From Costus lasius (lineage: Eukaryota; Streptophyta; Magnoliopsida; Zingiberales; Costaceae), in NCBI GenBank assembly GCA_027563935.2, contig CM050449.1, forward strand, positions 74,830,556 to 74,894,555: a stretch of 64,000 nt of DNA. Reading direction: 5' to 3'. The position numbers and the translations under genes are program-made. The stretch's first letter is position 1. The number at the start of each line of letters is the position of its first letter. Positions 31,529 through 42,900 of the stretch are shown piece after piece. Below the pieces are notes generated by a model. It was not told the DNA's origin and searched no databases. It saw nothing but the letters and a program-made list of their open reading frames with translations.

Positions 31529-33150
31529 TGAGTCATGACCAATGCATTGGATAATAAACTTGAGACTAATCCAATGGCAGGATATCAGTTTAGGCAAAGG
31601 GATCTGTAATGCAATGGGAATCCTCGTTGCTTGTTAGGAGTTATTGCCATAATGACTTAAGTCCTATGACATGGGTAGTAGTGATGTGTTGCTAGATACC
31701 CCTCACTACTTATGATGTTTACATCATTGCCATCGTCATATGGATCCTACGGGGTCACACGCAATAGACTCTTGACGTTGCTTTAATCAAAAGCCTTTGG
31801 ATCAAGTTATTGGATAACTTGGATCCATTTGGAAGATTTCATCAGCGCCAATGGGCCTGATGAGTTGGAAGAAAGTTATTGGAGCCAAACTTCATTTTTG
31901 GCAGGTTGACCCGAAATTGACCTAGATTGGTCACATTTGGATTAGGGTTGCATTGGATTGGATCCAATGGCTTAATCAACTCATGCCATGAAGTTTGGGC
32001 TAGCCCATTATCCAATGAGGCCCAATAGTTAGTTATCATGAAGAAGTATAAGCAAATAAGGGTATAATGGGGAAGAATTATACCCCATTGGCACCAAGGG
32101 CATAATGGGGTGAAGTGGGCGCATGTTGCTTCATAAGGAAGCATTAGGCGCCTCCCCCTTTGCTCCTTGGATGGAATACTTGCCTCTAAGGCAAGTCTTG
32201 GGGCTGATATGGCTTGAGAACTTTTATGGGAAGTTCTTGGGCGCATATGGATAGTAGGGTGAGGAATATGGTAATGTCTTGGAGACTTACCTTACCTCAA
32301 ACCCTAATTTCTCCCAAGAAACCACCCTAGCCGAATTCTTCATGGATGTTGCGCCTAGCCCTTCTCCTTGGATGGAATGCATGCCTCTAAGGCATATCTT
32401 GGGCTGATATGGCCATTGGGAAAATTAGGATAGGTTGAATGAGGTTTATGGTAAAGTCTTGGAGACTTTCCTTACCTCAAGACTCCTTTATCCTAGCCGC
32501 CCACTTGGCATGATCCTAGCCATTGCCCTTGCCGCCTCTTGTCCTATTAATAGGACCCTTGCCGCCCCCTCTTGGTGGTTGGTTCGATTCCTTGGAGGTG
32601 TGAGCAAGGGCAAAGGGCGACAACATCAAGGTGGCGCAACCTTCCTCCTCTTTGTAGCCGCAAGTCCTTCTTCTTCTTCTCATCTTCTCTGGTGCAAGGA
32701 TTCTTTGTGCTTGGTGGTGTCTTCTTGCCACAAGCCCTCATCGTTCCTTGGCCATAGGCGCACCTTGGAGGTGGCGCAAGCAAAGAAGAATAAGGAAGTA
32801 CTTGGCGCATCATCTTCCTCCACATCTCTTCTTGGCGCTTCTACCTTGGAGGTGGCGCAAGATTTGAAGAGAGTGACAAAGGCTTGATTCTCTTCCCGAG
32901 GCTAGCACCAAGCGTGGAAGGGAGCAACGATCAAGGAGTCGACGCGTGGATACTTGTAGAGGACGAGCACTTGAGCGTCTTTAACTTGGCACCTTCATCC
33001 TAACAAGCAATAAAGGTACTAACCCTAACACATCCTTGTGTTCTCTCTCTCGCATGGATCCTTGGGACCGGAATGTGTTTCGGGTGTAATGCTTCTTCCG
33101 CTGCGTCCTGGGACTGCAAAATTTTAAATTACACCCGGCATTCCCTAACA
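31529..33150 (+). repeat. Solo C LTR, right part
   Basis: 1622 bp ending CGGCATTCCCTAACA, followed by the TSD copy GGAAA (33151-33155). It contains a diverged internal duplication of about 196 bp (32158-32353 and from 32357), both with CTTGGATGGAAT and CTCTAAGGCA. It shares TTCCCGAGGCTAGCACCAAG with the B LTR. Confidence 0.9.
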
Positions 33151-33155
33151 GGAAA

Positions 33156-34136
33156 CACATATGTCAAGTGACTTGGGTTCACACTTGTGCTGTGGTTTGG
33201 GTGTAGTCTTGGAAGACTCTTTCCTTTATATCGGGAGACAGTGATGTGTTGCTAGATACCCCTCACTGATCGTGATAACGTGAGTTATCGTTACCGACAT
33301 TTAAAGGAAACCCTCAGGGTCGCACAATTTGATGATATGGCTTACTTAAGTCAGATCGTATGGACTGAATTGTTTTAGTTCAGTTTAATGGGATTTAAAA
33401 TCTGATTGTAAGTGAGATCTGGTCTGATCATGTTTGATTGATTAGGGCTTGAGATCGGTAAGCTTTGATCGAGAGAAATGATGCTAGATCGGTGAGATCA
33501 AGAGCATCAAGAGATGAATGGTTAGATCTTGAGCCTTATGGTTTAATGTGGTCTAGACCAATGCTTGGTTTAATTTGGTCTTTGAACCAAATGTAATTGA
33601 ACCGGCTCATCATAGTGAGCGCATGGTTCAAGGGGAGAGAAAAATGCGATGGTTCACTTGGAGTGAACGCATGAACGCATGAAGTTAGTGGCTTGCTATT
33701 TTTGGAAGTCATGTTTCCAAAATAGAGAGCACGCCTCTACATTCGTGGGTGCATCTCTATTCGCCTCACGCCTCTTCCTCTCGACGCCTCTCTCTCGTGT
33801 AGTGGGTCTTCACGCAAAGGAGAAGAGAAGAAAGCCAAGAGATCTCATCCCTTCACTCGATCAGGAGACTTGGAGATCCTTGCTAGCACAAGGAACGACA
33901 AGGAGAAGCCTCTCTCATCTTGTGTGCGCACGCTTTGGAGGAGAGCCGCATTGTTCTCTGCTTCCAAGTCGCCATCCAAGCAATGGCAATGGTATGATCC
34001 TTGTGTTGATCTATACAATCTTAAAGTTGATTATATGACATGCAAATCGATCCTATAAATCCTATGATTCCGCCCATGCAAATTTTAGAAGTGCATGCTT
34101 TTTAGGGTTTCGCCCCCTTGTTGAAGGGAACTTTCA
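33156..34136 (+). repeat. Solo A LTR, right part
   Basis: Last 981 bp of the A LTR begun at 24916, ending GAACTTTCA, then TTGCA (34137-34141), the right TSD copy with one mismatch. No primer binding site follows, which agrees with a solo LTR. Confidence 0.9.
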
Positions 34137-34141
34137 TTGCA

Positions 34142-34250
34142 TGTGTAGACAAACAATGATAACGACAATGCCAGAAAGATATATATGAATATCAGAGTCA
34201 AGTAGTACAAAGATGGACCAAAACTAGGTCCTAGGGCATATACACCAACA
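34142..34250 (-). repeat. Family B 5' LTR, minus strand, outer end
   Basis: Last 109 bp of the B LTR begun at 23057, ending TATACACCAACA (reverse of TGTTGGTGTATA). The host sequence starts at 34251; GCCAC (34251-34255) would be the right TSD, and its partner is not identifiable because the element is truncated on the left. Confidence 0.9.
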
Positions 34251-34984
34251 GCCACTTGGGTCCGGACACTGACCACGTGGACGACTCTTCCACTCGATGC
34301 CTCGTGCCCCACCAGGAATCTGTCGTAGAATAGTTGGTAGCTGCTGGTGTAGTGTAGTTAGAGGGCATCTTGACCCTCCTTTAGTTAGTTTTGGGGTGGT
34401 TGGCTTCTATAACCGCCTGACATGTCTCTCATGTGACCCTCCTCCCCTCTTGATCTATAAAAGAGGGCTGAGGGCTGTGCTAGTTTTTTAGTTTTCATTG
34501 TAGTTTGCGCCTTCTCTTAGCGGAGGCCTTAGGTCCAGCAAAACTCTGAGGAGCTCGCCTAGAGTTCCCTCGACTCTCCTTTGTACATTGACTTCCTGCT
34601 TTCAATCAAAACACCCGGCGAACCCCGCTAGGGCGCCGGGTCCTTTGCAACTTCACTCCGCTGCGTTTGCGTCTTGGTGAGGTAGAGTGACCGGTTACCG
34701 TAGCATCGTGAAGAATATATGTGCATGTGCTTGCAACAGAAAATTGGCTAAACGACCGAGGTGAGTAGTTTCCATTAGAAATCTGATCCATGGTTTCTTT
34801 TTGCTCCGAGTGTTGCTCAAGTTATATCTCACGCTATTTCCATCGATTTTCTCCTCGGGTTTTCATCGATCGCACGCGTTTCTTCTTCCCTCATCTCAAG
34901 ACCCTCTCTCGGATTTACGCATCATAGTTTCCCCCCACTGTAGAGTATTGCTTTAAGAAACCCTCCTACACATCCGCTGCGTCA
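34251..34984 (+). other. Promoter-like segment of unknown origin
   Basis: About 730 bp with no recognised reading frame. It has a TATA box in GATCTATAAAAGAGG, a GC hairpin (CACCCGGCG ... CGCCGGGTC, about 34610-34640) and a pyrimidine-rich end. It looks like part of an LTR or a plant promoter/5' UTR. Because gypsy integrase follows directly, a remnant of the G LTR joined to its pol by deletion is my best guess, with low certainty. Confidence 0.35.
34453..34465 (+). promoter_or_regulatory. TATA box in the 34.3-kb segment
   Basis: CTATAAAAGAGGG; a strong TATA match in a short AT-rich dip between C-rich and G-rich flanks. The transcript it would drive is unknown. Confidence 0.45.
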
Positions 34985-35679
34985 ATAGCCCTGGTCTATA
35001 TACTCCCTTACCCATTCCCAGAGCCCCTTGGCAAGATCTTAGTATGGATTTCATTCTAGGGCGACCCTGAACCTCAACTAAACATGACTATATATTTGTG
35101 GTAGTCAATAGATTTACTAAGATGGCCCATTTTATAGCCTGCACCGAGACCACTGATGGCTCCCATATTGCTAAACTCTTCTTCAGGGAAGTTGTCAAGC
35201 TTCGTGGGACACCCTTAACTATAGTGTCTGATAGAGACCCTAGGTTTGTAAGCCATTTTTGGAGAACCCTCTGGACCCTTCTAGGAACAAAACTCAAGTT
35301 CTCCATAGCCTACCACCCCCAGATGGATGGGCAGACTGAAGTGGTCAACTAATCACTTGGGAGTATCCTTAGGAGTTTGGTAAGTGAACATTCTAGCAAC
35401 TGGAATAAACTTTTACCCACTGCTGAGTTCTCCTACAACAACATAGTCAACAAGACCACAGACCTCTCCCCTTTCCAAGCCAACCTAGGGTATCAACCCA
35501 ACAAACCTATAGATCTCTTCCCTCTACCCAGACACTTTAGGACTTCTTTACCTCCTCATGACTTTGCCTTACATAATTCGCAAATGCATTCTGAAATATT
35601 TTCTAAAATGCTAGAATCTGTTAATCAATATCGCAAAGCTGCTAACAAACATTGCCAAGAAAGGTTATTTTCCATAGTG
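34985..35679 (+). pseudogene. Gypsy family G integrase remnant
   Basis: Ty3/gypsy integrase core starting at GLYTPLPIP and including SMDFILG (D at 35047), [10 protein letters not shown] (D at 35230) and [10 protein letters not shown] (E at 35338), so the D-D-E triad is still visible. In-frame stops at 35068 (TGA) and 35350 (TAA) and a frameshift near 35670 kill it. The HHCC zinc finger, RT and gag are absent upstream. A minus-strand A LTR interrupts it at 35685, with TSD ATAAT at 35680-35684. Confidence 0.9.
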
Positions 35680-35684
35680 ATAAT

Positions 35685-36378
35685 TGAAAAGGTCCCCACA
35701 AGGGGGGCGAAACCCCTAAGTATGGCGCATATTAAAATTTTAAGCAGCGGAAGAGGGTTTCTTGAGATCGGTTTCATGAGATATGATCAACCATAATAAC
35801 CCGATTGCAAATAGAGAAGGGTTCATACCGTAGCCATTTCAAGATGGCGCCTTGGAAGAAAAAGTTGCAAGCGCCTCTTCTCCAAAGTCTCGCACACAAG
35901 ATGAACAATGTGCTTCTTCCTTGGTGCTCCTTGTGCTAGCAAGGTTCCAAGGTTGTCTTGCCGAATGGAAAGGAAAAGATGAGATGATGTTCTCTTGGCC
36001 GAAACCTCCTCAACCTTCAAGGCGTCGCCACACACGGAAGTCAAGAGGAATTGAGAGCGAGAGGCGAGAATAGAGAGCACTCTATTCGAACGTGAGTGAC
36101 TCCAATTGGAGATCATGGTTACTAAAAATAGCAACCACTCACCGCTCCAACGTTCACGCCAAGTGAACATGTCGCCACACCTTGAACCATGCGCTCATTT
36201 CATGAGCCGGTTCAATTTGGTTTGGTTTAAAACCAATCAAGCCAAGTAATCAAGTCCAGATCTCAAATAAACCCTAAGGCTCCAGATCTGACCGTTCATC
36301 TCTTGATGCTCTTGATCTCACCGATCTAGCATCTATTCTCTCGATCGAAGCTTACCGATCTCAAGCCCTAATCAATCA
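35685..36378 (-). repeat. Solo A LTR, minus strand, left part
   Basis: Reverse A LTR from its CA end at 35685 to the A2 insertion point. The TSD ATAAT is present at 35680-35684 and 46847-46851. Bases 36124-36378 are repeated identically at 45611-45865 on the other side of A2. The LTR resumes at 45866. Confidence 0.92.
36124..36378. repeat. 255-bp duplication flanking A2, left copy
   Basis: Identical by eye to 45611-45865. It begins at AAAAATAGC and ends at CTAATCAATCA, directly against the first base of the A2 5' LTR. Confidence 0.93.
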
Positions 36379-38058
36379 TGTTGGGGTATGCCCTTAAGGC
36401 TAATGTTTGAGGCCTTGGGATTGTATAAGTATCATGTAATAAACTCTTAAGTTTATAAAGGCATGGTTATTATTCAGGTTGTTACCTTGTCTGCTGTAAT
36501 AAGTGTACTTCTGAATAATGTCTCAAAGCTGTTCAGCTAGGCTGACAGGCTATATGTCCTTAGTCGAGATATCTTGGTGAACATGAGACAGCCTTGATAT
36601 GATTGAGACTGATATGAGTGCTAATCTTATAGGATGCTTCGAGCATGGAATAAGATGTAGACTCATGGGTACATTGGATGTACTGGACAGACCCTACTCG
36701 GATATTCCATTGCTTGTCACAATGTGAATGATCCTTGTAAGCACTAAGTGGCACATGTCCTTTGACTTGAGATCACTTATGTTTCTAAATGATGATTGTC
36801 ATTGTTTTGAGGTAGTTCAATATCATTTGAAACATAATGATTATAGACTATCTTGGATGGTGAGCTTGAGTCAGGTTAGGGCACTTGTGATAGATAAAGG
36901 ATTGCCGTCTCCTTGTTTAAGGAGTGTGATGTTCTAAAGGGCCCCCCCTATATGAGATGATTGAGGAAGTGTATGGCCATACCCAGATGACTATGTGCAT
37001 CTGATTTAATCATGCTCATCGTATTGGAGTTACAGGCTTGACATGCTTGTCCAATAAGAACATCCAGTGGCAAAGGAATCATGCATGCCTAGTGAGTTGA
37101 TTCACACTTATGCTGTGGTTGGGTGGAGTCTTGGAAGACTCTTTCCTTTATATCGGGAGACAGTGATGTGTTGCTAGATACCCCTCGCTGATCGTGATAA
37201 CGTAAGTTATCGTTACCGACATTTAAAGGAAACCCTTAGGGTCGCACAATTTGATGATATGGCTACTTAAGTCAGATCGTGTGGACTGAATTGTTCGAGT
37301 TCAGTTTAAAGGAGATTAAACTCTGATTGTAAGTGAGATCCAGTCTGATCATGTTTGATTGATTAGGGCTTGAGATCGGTAAGCTTAGATCGAGAGTGTG
37401 GATGCTAGATCGAAGAGATCAAGAGCATTAAAAGGATGAACGGTCAGATTTTGAACCTTAGGGTTTAATTTGGTCTGAACCGATTATTGGGCTGATTTGG
37501 TTTGGTCATTGGACCAATTGAATTGAACCGGCTCACATGTGAGCGCTTGGTTCATTTGAGAGGAGAGCTATGCGTTTGGTTCACTTCATGTGAACGCATA
37601 ACGCAAGCTTTGATGACTTGCCATTTATGGCATTTCGGTTTGACAATTGTGATGAATGTCTCCACATTCGATCACAAGTTTGGCTAACGCTCCTCTCCAT
37701 CTTCTTGCTCTCGACGACACACACTTTCTTGTGTGGTGAAAGTGACGAGAAGAAAGATCGGCCAAGAGTTCATCATCTCCTTCATGCGATAAGACCCCTT
37801 GAAGCTTTTGCTAGCACAAAGTTGAGAAGGGAGTAGTCTTTGTCTTCTTGTGTGCGCACCTTTTGGAGGAGATCAACCTTGTTTTCTTCTTCCAAGCCGC
37901 CTTCCATCCATGGCAATGGTAAGATCATATCATGATCTTAAGTTGGTTTAAGTTGATTATATAGTTCATATGCTATCTTTAGAAGCCCTTTTTCCGCATT
38001 GCATGCTAGATGCGCATGTATAGGGTTTCCCCCCCCCCCTTTAATAGGGGTTCCTTCA
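36379..38058 (+). repeat. A2 5' LTR
   Basis: 1680 bp, TGTTGGGGTATGCCC...GGTTCCTTCA. It contains the palindrome GATAACGTAAGTTATC and a C run near the 3' end that is longer than in the 3' LTR. Confidence 0.96.
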
Positions 38059-39970
38059 ATTGGTATCAGAGCTAGGCTCTCCATATGATCTATATGATTG
38101 CTAGAAGTGTTTGTGATCCATGCTTCTTGCGCTTACTTGATGCTTTGTTTTCATGATGCATGGTTACATGTACATGTAGATTGCGCTTGTATCATGCTAA
38201 CATGTAGATTGCGCTTGTATCATGCTAACATGTAGATTGCGCTTGTATCATGCTAACATGTAGATTGCGCTTGTATCATGGGCTATGTATGCGCTCCCCC
38301 TTGAAGGGGACCCCCTAAAGTTTGCGCTCCCCCTTGAAGGGGACCCCCTTAGATCTAAGGGTTATCAACTTTGTTTGTATGTTTGCGCATGCTCTAAGTG
38401 TTTTACAAAACTTACATCTTGCGCGGTTGATTAGATCTAAGGTGCCACTACATTAAATCCTTAGATGGGTTGATGGGGTTGAAGGCATCATCTAGTATAG
38501 ATCAAGCTAGTCTGATCAGACCATCTGACAGCCTAGATGGGTTGACCTGATAGCACCTATGCGCAAGCACAAGGTGGCTATAGGTTGACTGCATCAAAGG
38601 CGTGTAGCGAGGTCTGGTTGAGACAATTACTGAACATACTTGAGTTAGGCCCGGGGTCACACCCGCTTGCCAAAACTCATGAGGGTGGTTCAGCCCTTGA
38701 CGCATGCATGGTTGACCATCAGGTCAACACGGGTCAGTTAGGACTCGGTGCATGCAAGGGCAAAAGATCTAACTAGATGGATGAGTGGATCCCCATCAAT
38801 GGACCATTGTAAGGTTGTAGGGCTCATAAGGAAATTAAAATTGATGCCATGGGGTTTTTTCAAAATTTTAATTTCTTGATTGGATCACATGTTGATTGAA
38901 CCATATGCTTGTTTATTTAGTCTTATGTGGGTTGCCCATTTGTGTGCTGTGCTGGGGCCTGCGTGCCTGGATTTAAAATTGTAAATTAATTTGTGATCTG
39001 CGAATCACATTGTACTTAATTTATAATATGTAGTTGACCTGCGAGTCAACCTTGTCTAGATAGATCAAATGTACTTTGATTAGACAAGAGCACAAAAGCA
39101 CACATCCAAGAGGGGCATTCACCTGGTGGTGCACCTGAGGTGCTCTTGGCGCTAGGGCACTGGGTTGGACCAGATGAGATGCAATGGAGCTCAAGTGAAG
39201 ACTTAAGTAAAATTAAGGTCTTACTAGGGTTCATGGGCTTTTACCACATAAGATCATGCATTCTTTTTATTGCTTAAATAATTAGAATGGCATGTTTATG
39301 TTTATCTTCTGCTATAGCCATAGGATATGCCTGATAGTAAGAAGATAAAAAGACCGTTAAAATCCAACGCTAATATATCAAGCTCGTAAGCCTTCTGACG
39401 CGAAACCTCACCTTTCTGATTATCGTTGGAGCCGTGTTGAACCCACTCAGTGGGCACGTCCATCTATCTTCAGACGGTGCTGGATTTCACCTGCGTGTTA
39501 CAGAGTTGGGATTTATCCCCTCTCGTTGCTCAGCATAGCACGTGGTGGTCCAGGGAGTAGGTCAGGTCAGCTTGACCATGTAGGCTACATATGAGGCGAA
39601 TATGGTAGCACATGGAGGCAGCCATCTCTGGGATCAGAGACTGTGTTGTACCAACTCAGTTGGCACAGTCTGCTGGATTGCCAAGATGAAGGGGAATAGC
39701 ACGGGTTGGCGATTGGCTGGGACAGCCTACCAGAAATTAGTGCTTGTCATCTCTGTGCATCTTATCTCGCCTGAGCGGGACGCGGAGACCAAGTATGAAA
39801 TCTGGATCCCATCTCACTAAAAGAGTGTTACTCTTTCGGACTGTTTACTGGATTTTTCAGTCAGACAAAATAGTGAGAAAAGAATCTTTCTTAAGTCCTG
39901 GATTGATTCTGAACATTGATACTGACCTTGCTGTTCTTGCTTGTTGTAGATTCCTGCAGCAACGAACACC
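38059..39970 (+). other. A2 primer binding site and leader
   Basis: Primer binding site ATTGGTATCAGAGC, then about 1.9 kb without a gene. It contains a 28-bp minisatellite (38172-38279), a duplicated C-run/G-run hairpin (GCGCTCCCCCTTGAAGGGG, from about 38291 and 38323) resembling the LTR end, and the conserved block with paired hairpins at 39442-39454 and 39651-39663. Confidence 0.88.
38172..38279 (+). repeat. 28-bp minisatellite in A2 leader
   Basis: Three complete units and a fourth shortened one, unit start ACATGTAGATTGCGCTTGTA, without differences between copies. A1 has a different, two-copy repeat at the corresponding place. Confidence 0.95.
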
Positions 39971-42900
39971 ATGAGCTTCAATGTGCGATCCCTACTGGAA
40001 AGGGAGAAGTTTGCTGGGCCGAACTTCTCTGACTGGTTTGGACACCTTAAGATCGTTCTTAAGGCAGAGAGGAAACTGTATGTCCTCGAGACGGCGATAC
40101 CGCCGCAGCCCGCTCCGAACGCCGCAAGGGCGGTTCGGGATGCCTACGAAAAGCACGTCAATGATAGCATTGATGTCGCTTGCCTGATGCTAGCGTCTAT
40201 GACGCCACCGCTGCAGCGTCAGCATGAGGATATGTCGGCTATAGAGATTATAGCGAACCTCAAGATGCTGTATGCTGCACAGGCGAGGACTGAGCGCTAT
40301 AATCTGACGAAGCTCTTCTTTCAGAGCAAACTGGCTGAGGGGAGCCCAGTGGGAGCTCACGTGCTCAAGATGATTGGGCACAAGGAGGCTCTGGAGAAAC
40401 TGGGGCATACCATCAACCAGGAGCTTGCTGTGGATATTATTCTGCAGTCTCTCCCGCCTTCTTTCGATGCGTTCATCATTAACTTTAATATGAACAAAAT
40501 CGATTGTACGCCGGCAGAGCTGCTGAATATGCTCTTGACTACTGAGGAAACTCTGAAGGGTAAGCCTTCAACCTCTGTCTTGATGGTTCCTTCTAGGAAC
40601 AAGAAGAAGGGGAAGAAGGGCAAGGCCCCTGTCAAGAATTACAGCAAGGCACTGAAACAGAAGGTGAAGCGGTCGAAGGATAACAGGTGTTTCCACTGTG
40701 GCCAGCTGGGTCACTGGAAAAAGGACTGTAAAGCGCTCCAAGGAGATAAGAGGGGAAGCATCGCTTCTGGCTCAGGTATATACGTGACGGAAGTCATGGT
40801 TTCATCTTCTTCTATATCATGGGTGTTGGACACTGCATGTGGAGTTCACATTTGTTCAAATGTGCAGGAACTCAAGAGAAGAAGGCAGGTGGGACAGCAT
40901 GAGGTAGACCTACGAGTTGGAAACGGGGCACGGGTTGCTGCTGTTGCTGTAGGGGACTATTTCATTTCTTTACCATCTGGCATTGTATTAGAATTAAACA
41001 ATTGTTATTTTGTACCCAGTATTACCAAGAATATTATCTCTATTCCTGCTCTTGTCAGGAAAGGATTTGCCTTTGAATGCAAGATTTCAAAGTGTGTTTT
41101 ATCTTATGATAATATTGTGTATGCAACTGGTTCAATTAACAATGGGTTATACATGTTGGACATGGAATATTCTATACAAAACATTGATAATAAGAAAGCC
41201 AAGTATGCTGATGACAGCACCTTGCTATGGCATAGTCGTTTAGGCCATATAAACGAGAAGCGCATTAAGCGGTTGCATGATCATGGACTGCTGGGATCAT
41301 TCTCCAATGGGGAGATTGATACATGCAAAGCTTGTTTGATGGGTAAAATGACGAAGTCACCTTTTTCTCACAAAGGTCAATGGACTTCAGGTTTACTTGA
41401 CCTGATACACAGTGATGTGTGTGGGCCTTTCAGTAAACATGCCAGAGGTGGCTATCAGTACTTCATTACCTTCACTGATGATTTCAGTAGGTATGGATAT
41501 GTCTATTTAATGAGACATAAAAGTGAATCTTTTGACAAGTTCAAAGAGTTCAAAAATGAAGTACAAAATCAGCTAGGCCGAAATATCAAGGCACTTCGTT
41601 CTGATCGAGGTGGAGAATACCTAAGTCATGCATTTACTGACTATCTGAAGGAGTGTGGGATTATCTCACAGCTCACTCCGCCAGGAACACCGCAGTGGAA
41701 TGGTGTGTCCGAGAGGAGAAATAGAACGTTACTTGATATGGTTCGTTCTATGATGAGTCAGGCTACTCTTCCATACTCCTTTTGGGGTTTTGCACTGGAA
41801 ACAGCTGCAAAGGTACTAAACCGAGTGCCATCCAAGGCAGTTTCAAAGACGCCATATGAGTTATGGTATGGGAAACAGCCTAGCTTGACATTTATCAGGA
41901 TCTGGGGTTGCGAGGCTTATGTCAAAAAGCTCGCCTCTGGGAAACTAGAGAGCAGATCTGACAAATGCATCTTTGTCGGTTACCCTAAGGAAACGAAGGG
42001 TTATTATTTCTACGATCCCAAAGAGAACAAGGTGTTTGTTGCTCGGACGGCCATATTTCTTGAGAAGGAATTTCTTCTGCAAGAGGCCAGTGGGAGAGAA
42101 ATAAAGCTGGATGAGAATCCAGAGGAAGGACAAAGTAGTCAAGCACAGTTGGATGAGCCTGAGCCGGTAGAACAGGTTACTGAACAACCTGAGGCTCAAA
42201 TAACACGGGAACCGCGAAGATCGGGTAGGATCCGTCGACAGCCTGAGCGCTATGACGGAGTCTACATCATTGAAAATGATGAACCCCTAACTTATGCGGA
42301 TGCGGTCAGTGGACCGGAGTCAGCTAGATGGCTTGATGCTATGCGAGCCGAGATGGACTCCATGTCAGATAACCAAGTCTGGGATTTGGTTGATCCGCCT
42401 TTGGGAGTAATCCCTATAGGCTGTAAATGGATCTTCAAGAAGAAGATTGACATGGATGGTAACGTGGTTACCTATAAAGGCAGGCTAGTTGCGAAAGGTT
42501 TCAAACAAATCTACGGGTTAGATTATGATGAAACTTTCTCACCTGTAGCCATGTTTAAGTCTATTCGGATTCTTTTCGCGATAGCAGCATATTACGATTA
42601 TGAGATCTGGCAGATGGATGTGAAAACAGCTTTCCTCAATGGAAATCTGGATGAGGATGTGTATATGACACAACCGGAAGGTTTCACTAATCCATCAGAT
42701 CGTCATAAAATATGCAAGTTAAAGAAGTCCATTTATGGGCTGAAACAAGCATCAAGAAGCTGGAACATTCGTTTTGATGAATCAATCTCTGAGTTTGGTT
42801 TCATCAAGAACGAGGATGACCCGTGTGTATATAAGAGGTTTAGTGGGAGCGTAATTACATTCCTAATCCTCTACGTCGATGATATCTTAATCATTGGAAA

